Shown: positions 52,115 to 61,904 of the stretch, piece by piece
Numbering within the stretch: the first letter of the stretch is position 1
Layout of the letters: each line of letters starts with the position of its first letter
Source: Collimonas arenae
GTDB lineage: Bacteria > Pseudomonadota > Gammaproteobacteria > Burkholderiales > Burkholderiaceae_D
Assembly (NCBI RefSeq): GCF_000786695.1
Contig: NZ_CP009962.1
Span: forward strand, 2,170,001 to 2,234,000
Direction of reading: 5' to 3'
DNA: 64,000 bases
Program-made: the position numbers and the translations under genes
Notes under the pieces: generated by a model
What the model saw: only the letters and a program-made list of their open reading frames with translations
The model's database searches: none
What the model was told of the DNA's origin: nothing

Positions 52115-53359
52115 ATGCGCAAACTGTCGGCCGATCCGATGTTGCGCCATCACGACTTTCGCCGCTTCTGGCTGACCACCACCATCGCCAGCTTTGGCGA
52201 ACAAATCAGCAGTCTTGCCATTCCACTGACCGCGGTATTGTTGCTGCACGCGACACCGGCCCAGATGGGCACCCTGATCGCCTTGCAGACACTGCCGTTC
52301 GCCTTGTTTTCCCTGCCGGCCGGGGTATGGCTGGATCGCCGCAGTAAATATCCGGTGCTGTTGTGGTCGGAATTCATGTTCGGCTGTGTGCTGGTGGTAA
52401 TTCCGATCAGTTATTGGCTGGGTCTGCTGTCAATGCATGTGTTGTACACAGTGGGATTCATGATGGGCATCGGCTTTGTGGTGGGCGGCAGCGCTGCGCA
52501 GGTATTTTTGGCGCAACTGGTTGGGCGTGAACATCTGCTCGACGCCCAAAGCAAATTTGCTGCTACTGACTCAATGGCGCGCCTGATCGGTCCTGGCATC
52601 GCCGGCATGCTGGTGCAGGTGTTGACGGCGCCGGTGGCGGTGCTGGTGAATGCGCTCAGCTTCCTGTCGTCCTGGTGGAATCTGCGTTATTTGCGCAAGC
52701 GCGATCCCTATCCAGCACCATCCAACCGCCATCCGTTCCGCGAAATGGTGGATGGCATCAAGATGGTGAAAAATCATGAGGTACTGTGGGCGTTGGCCTG
52801 GGGCACGGCGCTGTGGCAAATCTTGTTCAACGGTTACCTGGCGCTGCAGATTTTGTTTGCCACCCGACAGCTGGGTATGTCGCCGGGCGTATTGGGCGCA
52901 GCGCAAACGCTGGGAGGCTTCGGCGTGCTGGTCAGTTCGATGCTGTTGAAACCGCTGTCGCGCAAGTTTGGCAGCGGCCGCACGATCCTGATCGGTCTCG
53001 GCGGCACGGCGCTGGCGTGGATGCTGCTGGCGATGATTCCGCCGACGCTGTTCGGCTCGTCGCTGCTGAGCGCGCTGGCTTACGGGATCGTCGTGTTTGT
53101 GTTCGATTGCAGCGCCATGCTGTATTTCATGCCGTACCTGGCCTTACGGCTCAAGCTGACGCCGGACGCTTTTCATGGCCGCATGGTATCGACAATGCGT
53201 TTCATGACGGTTGCCGCAGCGCCTTTAGGTGCCTTGTCAGCCGGGTGGATCGCAGAACATCTGGGGGTGCGCAGCGGCTTGATTGCGATTGCAGTGGGTG
53301 GTGGGCTGCTGACTTTCGGGCTGATAAAGGCGTCGCCTTTACGCGATATCCGGGATTAA
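52115..53359 (+). CDS. MFS transporter (MFS_3 / EntS-like)
   Basis: A 414-residue inner-membrane transporter with 12 hydrophobic segments. The N-terminus reads FRRFWLTTTIASFGEQISSLAIPLTAVLLLHATPAQMGTLIALQTLPFALFSLPAGVWLDRRSK, typical for the MFS_3 group that exports small compounds such as siderophores, antibiotics or drugs. The substrate is unknown. The ribosome-binding site is weak. It converges on the small NTF2-like gene with two bases between their stops. Confidence 0.88.
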   Translation: MRKLSADPMLRHHDFRRFWLTTTIASFGEQISSLAIPLTAVLLLHATPAQMGTLIALQTLPFALFSLPAGVWLDRRSKYPVLLWSEFMFGCVLVVIPISYWLGLLSMHVLYTVGFMMGIGFVVGGSAAQVFLAQLVGREHLLDAQSKFAATDSMARLIGPGIAGMLVQVLTAPVAVLVNALSFLSSWWNLRYLRKRDPYPAPSNRHPFREMVDGIKMVKNHEVLWALAWGTALWQILFNGYLALQILFATRQLGMSPGVLGAAQTLGGFGVLVSSMLLKPLSRKFGSGRTILIGLGGTALAWMLLAMIPPTLFGSSLLSALAYGIVVFVFDCSAMLYFMPYLALRLKLTPDAFHGRMVSTMRFMTVAAAPLGALSAGWIAEHLGVRSGLIAIAVGGGLLTFGLIKASPLRDIRD

Positions 53360-53361
53360 GT

Positions 53362-53826
53362 TCAGATCTTGAACTGATCCGGGATAGCTAGTCCGTCCCG
53401 TTCATCTTCCCAGGCCAGCGACACCATTTTCCAGCCATCGTCCATGCGGACCAGTTGCACGGTCTTGACGCCATAGGCATGGAACGCCTTGCCGTCCAGC
53501 ACGCCGCTCTTTTCATACACGCAGTAACGTTGGGCGATGCCGCCAAAAATATCCGTGCGCGCCGAGACTTCCTGTTCCTGGAAATCGACCAGCCGGCCGC
53601 CATTCAGCAATTCCAGGCGCGGCGCGATAAATTGCTGCAACGTATAGATTTCGCGTTCTGTATCGTTGCATCTGATGATCAAGCCTTGGGGAATGAACAT
53701 GCGATGGATGGCATCGACATCCGGTTTGACGCCATTCTTGTTGGTGAATACAGAAAAGAAGGCCTTTACCAATGCGTCAATTTCAGCTTGGTCAGCGTTA
53801 TGTGCAGATGGCGTAAGAGTGGACAT
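53362..53826 (-). CDS. DUF4440/SnoaL-like NTF2-fold protein
   Basis: A 154-residue soluble protein of the NTF2/SnoaL fold. The opening NADQAEIDALVKAFFSVFTNKNGVKPDVDAIHRMFIPQGLIIRC is typical of this group, with a C-terminal sheet ending TVQLVRMDDGWKMVSLAWEDERDGL. Members of this fold include ketosteroid isomerases, but many have no known activity. It stands alone, convergent with the MFS gene. Confidence 0.8.
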   Translation of the reverse strand: MSTLTPSAHNADQAEIDALVKAFFSVFTNKNGVKPDVDAIHRMFIPQGLIIRCNDTEREIYTLQQFIAPRLELLNGGRLVDFQEQEVSARTDIFGGIAQRYCVYEKSGVLDGKAFHAYGVKTVQLVRMDDGWKMVSLAWEDERDGLAIPDQFKI

Positions 53827-53891
53827 GTTTGCGAGGGCAGGTGGGCGATGCTGAAAGACTAAACTGCCGATAATTGCCGCGCAAGCGCTTT

Positions 53892-53937
53892 AAAAAAATA
53901 GCGAGGTCCTGACATGAAGTCAGGCCTCGCCATTTTT
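53892..53937. terminator. Bidirectional terminator between RND operon and NTF2-like gene
   Basis: GCGAGG plus CCTGAC pairs with GTCAGG plus CCTCGC around ATGAA (53901-53930). An A-rich run (TAAAAAAATA) precedes it and CATTTTT follows, so it can end transcripts from either side, in particular the efflux operon reading leftward. Confidence 0.88.
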
Positions 53938-53955
53938 CACGCTATCAACTGACGA

Positions 53956-55392
53956 TTATTTGGCCATGGCCAGCGCTGCCGTGTTCGCAGGAGCATTCCA
54001 GCCGCCTCCCAGCGCCCGGATCAAGCCCACTGAAGCCACTGCTCGCTGACCGACGCTTTGACTCTTCGCTCGTTGCGCGGCGAGACTGGAGCGTTGCGCA
54101 TCGATCACCTCAAAATAACTGGTGGAGCCATTTTTGTAGCGGGAGTCGGCGAGACGTGCGGCAAGTTGCGCCGATTTCACCGCATCCTCCTGGAAGCGGA
54201 TCTGGTTATCCAGGGTCCGCATGGCGCTCAGGTTGTCTTCGACGTCCTGGAAGCCGACCAGCACCTGTTGTCGGTAATTCGCCACCACCGATTCATAGTT
54301 GGCGTCAGCCTTGGCCAGATTGGCTTTGTTGCGGCCGCCGTCCAGCAAAGGCATATTCAGTATGCTGCCAACCAGCGGTCCCAGCATCCAGCTGCGGCTA
54401 GACCACTGGAACAGGTTGTGCAGCGCATCCGAAGCGAAGCCGCCGGACGCGGTCAGCACCAGGCTCGGAAAAAATCCTGCCTTGGCGACGCCGATACGGG
54501 CGCTGGCGGCGGCCAGTTGGCGTTGTGCCTGGGCGATATCCGGACGACGTTCCAGCAAATCCGACGGCAAACCAGGCGGCACGTTGACGGTGACAGGTTG
54601 TATTGGCGCAGTCGCCAGTGTGAACTGCGCCGGCGCTTTGCCGAGCAGGATCGCCAATGCATGATCGCGCTGGGCGCGGCTGCGGCTGACGCCTTCCTGT
54701 TCGGCCTGGGTTACCGATAGCTCGGTGTTGGCTTGCGCCACATCCAGCTCGCTGGTGTCGCCGGCGTCATAGCGGTGCTGCACCAGGCGCAGGTTTTCTT
54801 GTCGCAGCTTCACGGTTTGTTGCAGTACGTCGAGTTCCGAATCAAGCGAGCGGATCGCAAAGTACTGCTGGGCGACGTCGGCCTGCAAAGCCAGCAACAC
54901 CGAGCGATACGCAGCTTCCTGTCCCTCTGCGTCGAGACGGGCGGCGCGACTGCTGTCCGACAGGCGACCGAACAAGTCAACTTCATAAGACGCCCCCAAT
55001 TGTGCCTGCCATTGGGTTGAAGTTGCACTGGCCGTGCCCTGGCGCGTTGGACCGAAGCCCACACCCAGCTGGAACGCGCGGTCGGCGTCGGCCAGGCCGG
55101 CGGTGGCGCGGGCTTCCTTGACGCGCGCCATCGCCATCACCAGCGTTGGACTGGACTGGGTCGCCTGGTCGATCAGCTTGCTGAGGTCGGCATCGTTGAA
55201 TACCGACCACCAGGCGCCGCGGTCGGCGGCGTCGGCAGGCTGTGCGACTTTCCAGCTGCCTTCGAGGCCAGCGGTTTCGCGGTACTGTGACGGCATGTCC
55301 ACTGATACTTGCTCAGGCGGTTTGGTGGTCGAGCAGCCCGCCAGCACCAGCGCCGCCATCAGCGTGGTCAGTTTCAGGTTAAATGTTTTCAT
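53956..55392 (-). CDS. Outer-membrane efflux lipoprotein (OprM/NodT family)
   Basis: A 478-residue outer-membrane channel for RND efflux. It is a lipoprotein: the signal MKTFNLKLTTLMAALVLAGC ends at Cys20. Two OEP domains follow, with the recurrent pattern ELDVAQANTELSVTQAE and LLERRPDIAQAQRQLAAASARIGVAKAGFFPSLVLTASGG. The start is the ATG at 55392, with AAGGA eight bases upstream; a TTG six bases before it is less likely. It lies two bases after the stop of the RND pump gene, completing a three-part operon. Confidence 0.93.
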   Translation of the reverse strand: MKTFNLKLTTLMAALVLAGCSTTKPPEQVSVDMPSQYRETAGLEGSWKVAQPADAADRGAWWSVFNDADLSKLIDQATQSSPTLVMAMARVKEARATAGLADADRAFQLGVGFGPTRQGTASATSTQWQAQLGASYEVDLFGRLSDSSRAARLDAEGQEAAYRSVLLALQADVAQQYFAIRSLDSELDVLQQTVKLRQENLRLVQHRYDAGDTSELDVAQANTELSVTQAEQEGVSRSRAQRDHALAILLGKAPAQFTLATAPIQPVTVNVPPGLPSDLLERRPDIAQAQRQLAAASARIGVAKAGFFPSLVLTASGGFASDALHNLFQWSSRSWMLGPLVGSILNMPLLDGGRNKANLAKADANYESVVANYRQQVLVGFQDVEDNLSAMRTLDNQIRFQEDAVKSAQLAARLADSRYKNGSTSYFEVIDAQRSSLAAQRAKSQSVGQRAVASVGLIRALGGGWNAPANTAALAMAK

Positions 55393-55394
55393 GT

Positions 55395-58300
55395 TCAAAT
55401 TCCTTCAATTTGCGCTGTAGTCGCGATTGCAGGCGCTGCGCTGCTGTGCGATGCAGAGCCGTGACCGTTGTTGTGGTCGCGATAAGCCTCGGCTTCATGC
55501 TTGGGATGTGTCCAGCGCGACGCCAGGGTGCGCAACAGTACATAAAAGATTGGCGTCAGGAACAGGCCGAAAGCGGTCACTCCGATCATTCCCGAGAACA
55601 CGGCCACACCCATGGCATGGCGCATTTCTGCGCCGGCGCCGCTCGACAGGATCAGCGGCACCACACCGGCGATAAAGGCGATCGAGGTCATCAGAATAGG
55701 CCGCAGGCGCAGACGCGCAGCTTCAATCGCAGCGGCGTAGATGGAGCGGCCCTGCAGTTCCAGTTCATGCGCAAACTCGACAATCAAGATGGCGTTCTTG
55801 CACGCTAGCCCCACCAGCACGATCAGACTGATCTGGGTGAAGATATTGTTATCGCCTTTGGTCAACCAGACTCCTGCAATTGCAGAGAGAATCCCCATCG
55901 GCACGATCAGCAATACCGCCAGCGGCAGGGTCAGGCTTTCATACTGTGCGGCGAGCACGAAGAACACCAGCAGGATCGACAGCGGCAAGATGATGAACAG
56001 CGTATTGCCGGCGATCTTGTCCTGATAGGTGATTTCGGTCCATTCGTAGCTGATGCCGCGTGGCAGTGTCTCGGCCGCAATGCGTTCTACCACCGCCTGG
56101 GCCTGGCCGGTGCTATAACCCGGAGCAGGACCGCCATTGACGTCGGCCGAAGGGAAAGCGTTGTAACGTACTGCCTGGTCGGGACCATAGCTTTGCGTCA
56201 TCTTCAGCAGCGACGACAGCGGCACCATTTCTCCCTTGTCGTTACGTGCCTTGAGCAAGCCGATGTCTTCAGCGTGGGCGCGGAACGGCGCATCTGCCTG
56301 GACCCGTACCTGGAAGGTGCGGCCGAACTTGTTGAAGTCGTTCACGTACAAAGAGCCCAGGTAAATTTGCAAGGTATCGAACACCGACGGGATCGATACG
56401 CCCAGCTGCTGCGCACGCACCCGGTCGACATCAGCGTACAACTGCGGTACGTTGATCTGGAAGCTGGAGAACATGCCTGCCAGTTCCGGCGCCTGGTGCG
56501 CTTTCGCCATGAATGCCTGCAGCGCATCGTTCAACGCTTGGTTGCCCAGCGCGCCACGGTCTTCGATTTGCAGCTTGAAGCCGCCGATTGTGCCTAAGCC
56601 TTGTACCGGCGGTGGCGGGAATACTGCAATGAAGGCGCCTTGGATTGCCGAGAATTTCTGGTTCAGCTGTTGTGCAATCGCTTCACCGCTCTGGTCGGCG
56701 CTACGGCGTTCGTCAAACGGTTTCAGCGTAGTGAAGACGATGCCGGAGTTAGGGCTGTTGACGAAGCCGTTGATCGACAGGCCGGGGAAGGCCACGGCGG
56801 ATTCCACACCAGGCTGTTTCAGCGCGATCTCGGACATCTTGCGCATCACGTCCTCGGTGCGGTCCAGCGAGGCGGCGTCCGGCAACTGGGCGAAACCGAC
56901 CAGGTACTGTTTGTCTTGCGCCGGGATAAAGCCGTTCGGCACGGTATGGAACAGCAGCATGGTAAGGCCGATCAGTACTGCGTAGACGCCGAGCGCTGCT
57001 GTTTTGCGTTTGAGAATACCGGTCACGCCTTCGCCATACAAGGTCGAGCCGCGATGGAAGACGCGGTTGAACACCTTAAAGAAACCGCCGAAGACGCTGT
57101 CGATGGCGCGCTGGAAGCCGTCTTTCTTGGCGCCGTGGCCTTTGAGCAGCAGAGCGGCCAGGGCTGGCGACAAGGTGAGCGAGTTGAATGCCGAGATCAC
57201 GGTCGAGATGGCGATGGTCAGCGCAAACTGCTTGAAGAACTCGCCGGTCAGGCCGCTGACGAAAGCCAGCGGGACGAACACCGCACACAAGGTCAGGGCG
57301 ATGGCCACGATCGGTCCGGAGACTTCGCGCATCGCCTTGTAGGTTGCTTCCTTGGCAGATAAACCGTTTTCAATATTGCGTTCGACGTTTTCCACCACCA
57401 CGATGGCGTCATCGACCACAATCCCGATCGCCAGCACCAGCCCGAACAGGCTTAATGCGTTGATCGAAAAGCCCAGGCCCATCATCACCGCGAAAGTGCC
57501 GATCACAGAAATCGGCACTGCCAACAGCGGGATGATCGAAGCGCGCCAGGTTTGCAGGAAGATGATCACCACGATCACGACCAGCAGGATCGCTTCCAGC
57601 AGCGTGTGCACCACCGCTTCGATGGACGAGCGGACGAACTGGGTCGGATCGTAGACGATCTTGTAGTCGACGCCTTCCGGCATGTCTTTTTTCAGTTCGG
57701 CCATGGTGGCGCGGACGTTGTCGGAGATTTCCAGCGCATTTGAGCCGGGCGCCTGGAAGATCGGAATCGCCACGGCTTGCTTGTTGTCGAGCAGCGAGCG
57801 CAGGGCGTATTCGCTGGCGCCCAGTTCGATCCGCGCCACATCTTTCAGATAGGTCACCACGCCATCCGGAGAGGTACGGATGACGATGTTGCCAAACTCT
57901 TCTTCGTTCGCCAGGCGGCCGCGAGCATTCACAGAGATTTGGTAATTCACGCCAGGTACGGACGGCGAAGCACCGATCACGCCGGCTGCAACGTTGACGT
58001 TCTGTTCGCGGATGGCGTTCACCACATCGGTCGCCGCCAGGCCACGCTCAGCCACTTTGCGCGGATCGAGCCAGACCCGCATCGAGTAATCGCCGGAACC
58101 GAACAGCTGTACTGAACCGATGCCAGGCAAGCGCGCCAGGCGATCCTTGACATTCAACACCGCATAGTTGCGCAGGTAGGCCATGTCGTAGCGGTCGTTA
58201 GGCGACAGCAAGTGCACCACCATGGTCAGGTTGGGTGAACTCTTGACCGTGGTCACGCCCAGCCGCTGCACCACATCCGGCAGCCGTGGCAACGCCTGGT

Positions 58301-58640
58301 TGACACGGTTCTGCACCAGTTGTTGCGCCAGATCGGGCGAGGTGCCGAGTTTGAAAGTGATGGTCAGTGTCATCAGGCCGTCGGAAGTCGCTTGCGAAGA
58401 CATGTAGAGCATGCCTTCGACGCCGTTGATCTGCTCCTCGATCGGCGTGGCGACGGTTTCCGCGATGGTTTGCGGATTGGCGCCTGGATACTGCGCCTTG
58501 ACGATCACCGAGGGCGGAATCACTTCCGGGTATTCGGAGATCGGCAGGCTGAGCATGGAAATCAGGCCGCCGATCAAAATGATCGCAGATAACACGCCCG
58601 CAAAGATGGGGCGGTCGATAAAGAATTTAGAAATATTCAT
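55395..58640 (-). CDS. RND multidrug efflux pump (HAE1 family)
   Basis: A 1081-residue inner-membrane proton-driven exporter. It starts MNISKFFIDRPIFAGVLSAIILIGGLISMLSLPISEYPEVIPPSVIVKAQYPGANPQTIAETVATPIEEQINGVEGMLYMSS, the characteristic first helix and porter domain. Proton-relay aspartates sit in LAIGIVVDDAIVVVENVERN, and GVVPLILSSGAGAEMRHAMG marks the C-terminal motif. The closest known group is MexF/AcrB-like. It forms a tripartite pump with the periplasmic adaptor and outer-membrane channel on either side and would expel drugs and solvents. Confidence 0.95.
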   Translation of the reverse strand: MNISKFFIDRPIFAGVLSAIILIGGLISMLSLPISEYPEVIPPSVIVKAQYPGANPQTIAETVATPIEEQINGVEGMLYMSSQATSDGLMTLTITFKLGTSPDLAQQLVQNRVNQALPRLPDVVQRLGVTTVKSSPNLTMVVHLLSPNDRYDMAYLRNYAVLNVKDRLARLPGIGSVQLFGSGDYSMRVWLDPRKVAERGLAATDVVNAIREQNVNVAAGVIGASPSVPGVNYQISVNARGRLANEEEFGNIVIRTSPDGVVTYLKDVARIELGASEYALRSLLDNKQAVAIPIFQAPGSNALEISDNVRATMAELKKDMPEGVDYKIVYDPTQFVRSSIEAVVHTLLEAILLVVIVVIIFLQTWRASIIPLLAVPISVIGTFAVMMGLGFSINALSLFGLVLAIGIVVDDAIVVVENVERNIENGLSAKEATYKAMREVSGPIVAIALTLCAVFVPLAFVSGLTGEFFKQFALTIAISTVISAFNSLTLSPALAALLLKGHGAKKDGFQRAIDSVFGGFFKVFNRVFHRGSTLYGEGVTGILKRKTAALGVYAVLIGLTMLLFHTVPNGFIPAQDKQYLVGFAQLPDAASLDRTEDVMRKMSEIALKQPGVESAVAFPGLSINGFVNSPNSGIVFTTLKPFDERRSADQSGEAIAQQLNQKFSAIQGAFIAVFPPPPVQGLGTIGGFKLQIEDRGALGNQALNDALQAFMAKAHQAPELAGMFSSFQINVPQLYADVDRVRAQQLGVSIPSVFDTLQIYLGSLYVNDFNKFGRTFQVRVQADAPFRAHAEDIGLLKARNDKGEMVPLSSLLKMTQSYGPDQAVRYNAFPSADVNGGPAPGYSTGQAQAVVERIAAETLPRGISYEWTEITYQDKIAGNTLFIILPLSILLVFFVLAAQYESLTLPLAVLLIVPMGILSAIAGVWLTKGDNNIFTQISLIVLVGLACKNAILIVEFAHELELQGRSIYAAAIEAARLRLRPILMTSIAFIAGVVPLILSSGAGAEMRHAMGVAVFSGMIGVTAFGLFLTPIFYVLLRTLASRWTHPKHEAEAYRDHNNGHGSASHSSAAPAIATTAQIEGI

Positions 58641-58701
58641 GGTGTTGGGCTCTGCCTGTATTTAACGTCGATGCGATAGAAGGTAATCGTCGGCGCCCTT
58701 G

Positions 58702-59913
58702 TTATTTAGCTGCAGCCACGGCCAATGCGTTCTTCGCCGGGGCGAGTTCTTCACCGCCCATGGCGACTGTCACCGGTGTGACCAGGTCGTTCGGCCGGAT
58801 CCGTTGCAAGCCATTGACGACAATTCGTTCATCTTTCTTGAGGCCGGAGCGCACTACCCGCAGGCCGTCAACGATCGGCCCTAGCTTGACCATGCGATAG
58901 GTGACCTTGTTGTCAGCGCCGAGCACCATCACGTACTTCTTGTCCTGGTCGGTGCCGACCGCCTTGTCGTCGATCAATACGGCGGTTTCCGCCGCTGCGC
59001 CGCCGGTGCGCACGCGCGCGTACATACCGGGAGTCAGGGTGCCGTTCGGATTGTCGAATACGGCGCGTACCCGCATCGTGCCGGATGCCGTGTCGAGGCG
59101 GTTGTCGAAAGCCTTGATCTGGCCCTGGTGCGGATATCCGTCTTCGCTCGCCAGTCCGATCGACACCGGCAAATGACTGACGCCGGAATTGCCGACTGCG
59201 CCGTTGGCGGCGTAGCGGATATAGGTTTGCTCATCCACCTCAAAGTTGACGTACACCGGCGATACCGACACGACGGTGGTCAGGGCAGGGGAGCTGACGC
59301 CGGCCCCGACCAGGTTGCCGACCGTGATTTCAGCGCGCGAGACGCGGCCGCTGACCGGCGCTGAGATCGCGGTGTATTGCAGATTCAGGCGGGCGGTCAA
59401 TACAGCGGCGTCCGCTGCTTTCAAACTGGCGTCGGCTTCCAGCAGAGCATTGTTGCGCTGGTCCAGTTCACGCTGTGCGACCGCGTGTTCTTCGATCAGG
59501 CGGCTGGTGCGGGCCAGTTCGGTTTTAGCCAGCGACAATCCAGCCTGGGCGCCGGCCTGGGTGGCGACCGCACGCGCCAGTTCTGCCTGATAAGGGCGCG
59601 GATCGATAGTAAACAGCAGGTCGCCTTTCTTGACCAGCTGGCCTTCCTGGAAATGCACGGCGTCGATAGTGCCGGAGACGCGCGGGCGTATTTCCACGCG
59701 TTCGATGGCCTCGACGCGGCCGGAAAAATCATCCCATTCGGTGACGGATTTTTCCAGTGCCGCTGCTACCGAAACGGATGCCGCTGCTGGTGGCGGGCCG
59801 GACGGCTTGGCGGCGCGGCTGGTGAGCGTGAAAGTTCCGGCGGCGGCCAGGATGACGATGCCGACGGCGATTGCAATGGCTTTGCGTGAAAATAATGGTG
59901 TCGAAGTGCGCAT
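58702..59913 (-). CDS. RND efflux periplasmic adaptor (MexE type)
   Basis: A 403-residue membrane-fusion protein. An N-terminal signal anchor (MRTSTPLFSRKAIAIAVGIVILAAAGTFTLTSR) is followed by the barrel/lipoyl start VTEWDDFSGRVEAIERVEIRPRVSGTIDAVHFQEGQLVKKGDLLFTIDPRPYQAEL, a coiled-coil hairpin (about 105-175), and the C-terminal proximal domain. There is no lipobox cysteine. It is the first gene of the operon and lies 61 bases before the pump gene. A TetR gene is divergent from it. Confidence 0.93.
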   Translation of the reverse strand: MRTSTPLFSRKAIAIAVGIVILAAAGTFTLTSRAAKPSGPPPAAASVSVAAALEKSVTEWDDFSGRVEAIERVEIRPRVSGTIDAVHFQEGQLVKKGDLLFTIDPRPYQAELARAVATQAGAQAGLSLAKTELARTSRLIEEHAVAQRELDQRNNALLEADASLKAADAAVLTARLNLQYTAISAPVSGRVSRAEITVGNLVGAGVSSPALTTVVSVSPVYVNFEVDEQTYIRYAANGAVGNSGVSHLPVSIGLASEDGYPHQGQIKAFDNRLDTASGTMRVRAVFDNPNGTLTPGMYARVRTGGAAAETAVLIDDKAVGTDQDKKYVMVLGADNKVTYRMVKLGPIVDGLRVVRSGLKKDERIVVNGLQRIRPNDLVTPVTVAMGGEELAPAKNALAVAAAK

Positions 59914-60296
59914 TTTGAGACCCCTGGTAATGAGATAAGGCGAGATGGAAAGCTGAAAAGAACTGAATCAATTGCACAAAAAGAAACTGGTAAAGAAAGC
60001 TGCAGAGAACTGTGATTCGGAAATATTGGTGTGAGCGGCTGTTTCGGATATTCCGGCCGGGCTCGGGAAGAGGTGTTTTGACAAATCAGGCAATTGCTTC
60101 AAATCACGATTAGCAATATAGAGCCTGCGAGCTGGCGGCCGATAGCCGCTTACTGCACAGTTCTTGTCTGATCCTCCAAGTCCACCTGATTGCTTTTCCT
60201 TAAATGTAAAAACGACCGGGGAATACGCAAAATCCGTTTCTGTGCGACACTTAAATTTCCTTAAGGCCATAGTTATGGCGCAAAAATCATAATTCA

Positions 60297-60375
60297 ATAG
60301 CGATCACTACGAATTAGAGTGTGACTCTAGCGGGGTTGTTTTCCGCTGTCAAGTGGTTTAATATCGATCACTATG
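60297..60375. promoter_or_regulatory. Two operator-like direct repeats between efflux operon and TetR
   Basis: ATAGCGATCACTACG at 60297-60311 and ATATCGATCACTATG at 60361-60375 match at 13 of 15 positions and are 64 bases apart. The second overlaps the start codon of the TetR gene. They are likely binding sites for the adjacent regulator, controlling both directions. The rest of 59914-60372 holds no gene. Confidence 0.6.
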
Positions 60376-60996
60376 GAAATGACACAAACCAAGCCGCGCA
60401 AGAGGCCCGGCCGCCCTTTATCCTTCGATAGGGAACAAGCGCTGGAAAGCGCAATGCTGGTTTTTTGGCGTTATGGCTATGAAGCGACGTCGCTCAATGA
60501 CCTGACCAGCGCCATGGGGATTACTCCGCCCAGCCTGTACACGGCATTCGGCGACAAGGAACGCTTGTTCCTTGAGGCGGTGGACTATTATCTGGAGAAA
60601 AAGCCCTGCTTCTTTGCCTCGATCGCTGCCGAAGCATTGACCGCCAAAGAGGCGATCCGCAGCTATCTTGAAGTCATCGCGGTGTCGCAAAGCGATCCCA
60701 AGCAGCCGCCTGGTTGTATGGTGGTCACTTCGGCCACCAATTGCACTGCGGCGTCATCGCATGTCCAGGAAGTGTTGGCGGATTACCGGATGCAAATGGA
60801 GAACGGCATCAAGGAACGTCTGGATCGTGGTATCAGCGAAGGCGATCTGGCAGCCGATACGGATACTGCAGCGCTGGCCAGTTTCCTCGTTACAGTGATC
60901 CACGGCATGTCGACGCAGGCGCGTGACAACGCCAGCCGTGAAAAATTGCTAGCGATCGGTGCGCAGGCAATGCGCGCATGGCCGGATCCGCTGTGA
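60373..60996 (+). CDS. TetR-family regulator of the efflux operon
   Basis: A 207-residue repressor divergent from the RND operon. The basic N-terminus (KPRKRPGRPLSFDREQALESAMLVFWRYGYEATSLNDLTSAMGITPPSLYTAFGDKERLFLEAVDYY) holds the helix-turn-helix; the C-terminal ligand domain starts near residue 80. This form (AcrR/YdeS-like, with AMGITPPSLYTAFGDKE) is common. ATG at 60373 or 60379. By position it should repress the MexE-MexF-OprM-type genes; the effector is unknown. Confidence 0.88.
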   Translation: MEMTQTKPRKRPGRPLSFDREQALESAMLVFWRYGYEATSLNDLTSAMGITPPSLYTAFGDKERLFLEAVDYYLEKKPCFFASIAAEALTAKEAIRSYLEVIAVSQSDPKQPPGCMVVTSATNCTAASSHVQEVLADYRMQMENGIKERLDRGISEGDLAADTDTAALASFLVTVIHGMSTQARDNASREKLLAIGAQAMRAWPDPL

Positions 60997-61028
60997 GTCT
61001 GCTCAGATAAAAACCCTGTTCACGAAAA

Positions 61029-61074
61029 CACGAAAGACACGACATGAAACCAAAGCGGTTTTGTGTCTTTCGTG
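61029..61074. terminator. Hairpin after the TetR gene
   Basis: CACGAAAGACAC at 61029-61040 pairs with GTGTCTTTCGTG at 61063-61074 across a 22-base loop. No T-run follows. It may slow transcription after the TetR gene or be a dispersed palindromic repeat. Bases 61075-61430 hold no convincing gene. Confidence 0.5.
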
Positions 61075-61430
61075 AATAGCTTCAGCCGGTTGTCACCCTC
61101 TCCGCCGTTGTTGATCCAGTACGGCAACCACATCCATTCCATCAAAGACGTCGTATTCATTGCAGTCGTCTCTATTGCCGTAACCCCGTTCGAAGCTGAA
61201 CGCCGATACAAATTATGCCGGCCTGACCTGCGTCATATTCCCTTTGATTTTCAGACCCGTCCTATATCGTACGGCATTTCTGGTTGATAAAATGCCAAGT
61301 CTGAGCCTCGGGTGAGTTGTTATGTAGTCAGGTTTTGTAGCGACAGAACTAGTCGTTACCAGAAGCAGGCAATCGCTACCAACAGGAGAGGCAATTAGAG
61401 CAACCCCAAAAATTTCCAAAGGCCCTCACG

Positions 61431-61904
61431 ATGAATCAAGTACAGAAACAGGAAATGAAACTTCGAGATGAGCAATGGCAAAAGCTGGAGCCTATGCTGA
61501 CCGGCAAGCAAAGCGATCCCGGTGCACGTGCAAAAAACAATCGTCTGTTCATTGAAGCTGTCATATGGATCGTACTCAACAAAAGCCTGTGGCGTCACCT
61601 GCCGCAACAGTTCGGCAGTTCCAGTACGGTATACATGCGTTTCCGGCGGTGGACTGAGTGTGGTTTCTGGCGCCAACTGGCGCAAAGCAAGATTGAAGAT
61701 GACGAGCTGGTATTGATGCTGGAGAAGATAGTCGAGTATGGCGATATGTATACGCAGCGCATAGAACAGCGCCTGGTCAGAAAAGCCCAGAAGACCATCT
61801 ACCAATCTGCCATCAGTGCCGCCAAGGCTGTCCAGCCGGTCCGCCGTACACAGTTTGCCGCAGAGGAGTCGACGTTGCACTGGGTCGGTCTGGTGACTTC
61901 GTAA
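61431..61904 (+). CDS. IS5-type transposase N-terminal protein (DUF4096)
   Basis: A 157-residue ORF with the DUF4096 domain that forms the first part of IS5-family transposases: LRDEQWQKLEPMLTGKQSDPGARAKNNRLFIEAVIWIVLNKSLWRHLPQQFGSSSTVYMRFRRWTECGFWRQLAQ. The DDE catalytic domain of a full transposase is not found downstream. No terminal inverted repeats of an IS are evident. It may be the remnant of an insertion sequence, or a stand-alone, possibly domesticated helix-turn-helix protein. Its distal part (about 90-157) has no recognisable pattern. Confidence 0.75.
   Translation: MNQVQKQEMKLRDEQWQKLEPMLTGKQSDPGARAKNNRLFIEAVIWIVLNKSLWRHLPQQFGSSSTVYMRFRRWTECGFWRQLAQSKIEDDELVLMLEKIVEYGDMYTQRIEQRLVRKAQKTIYQSAISAAKAVQPVRRTQFAAEESTLHWVGLVTS

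Noticed and set aside
61063..61287. 74-residue frame after the TetR gene
   Set aside because: It begins in a hairpin arm, lacks a ribosome-binding site and has no recognisable pattern.
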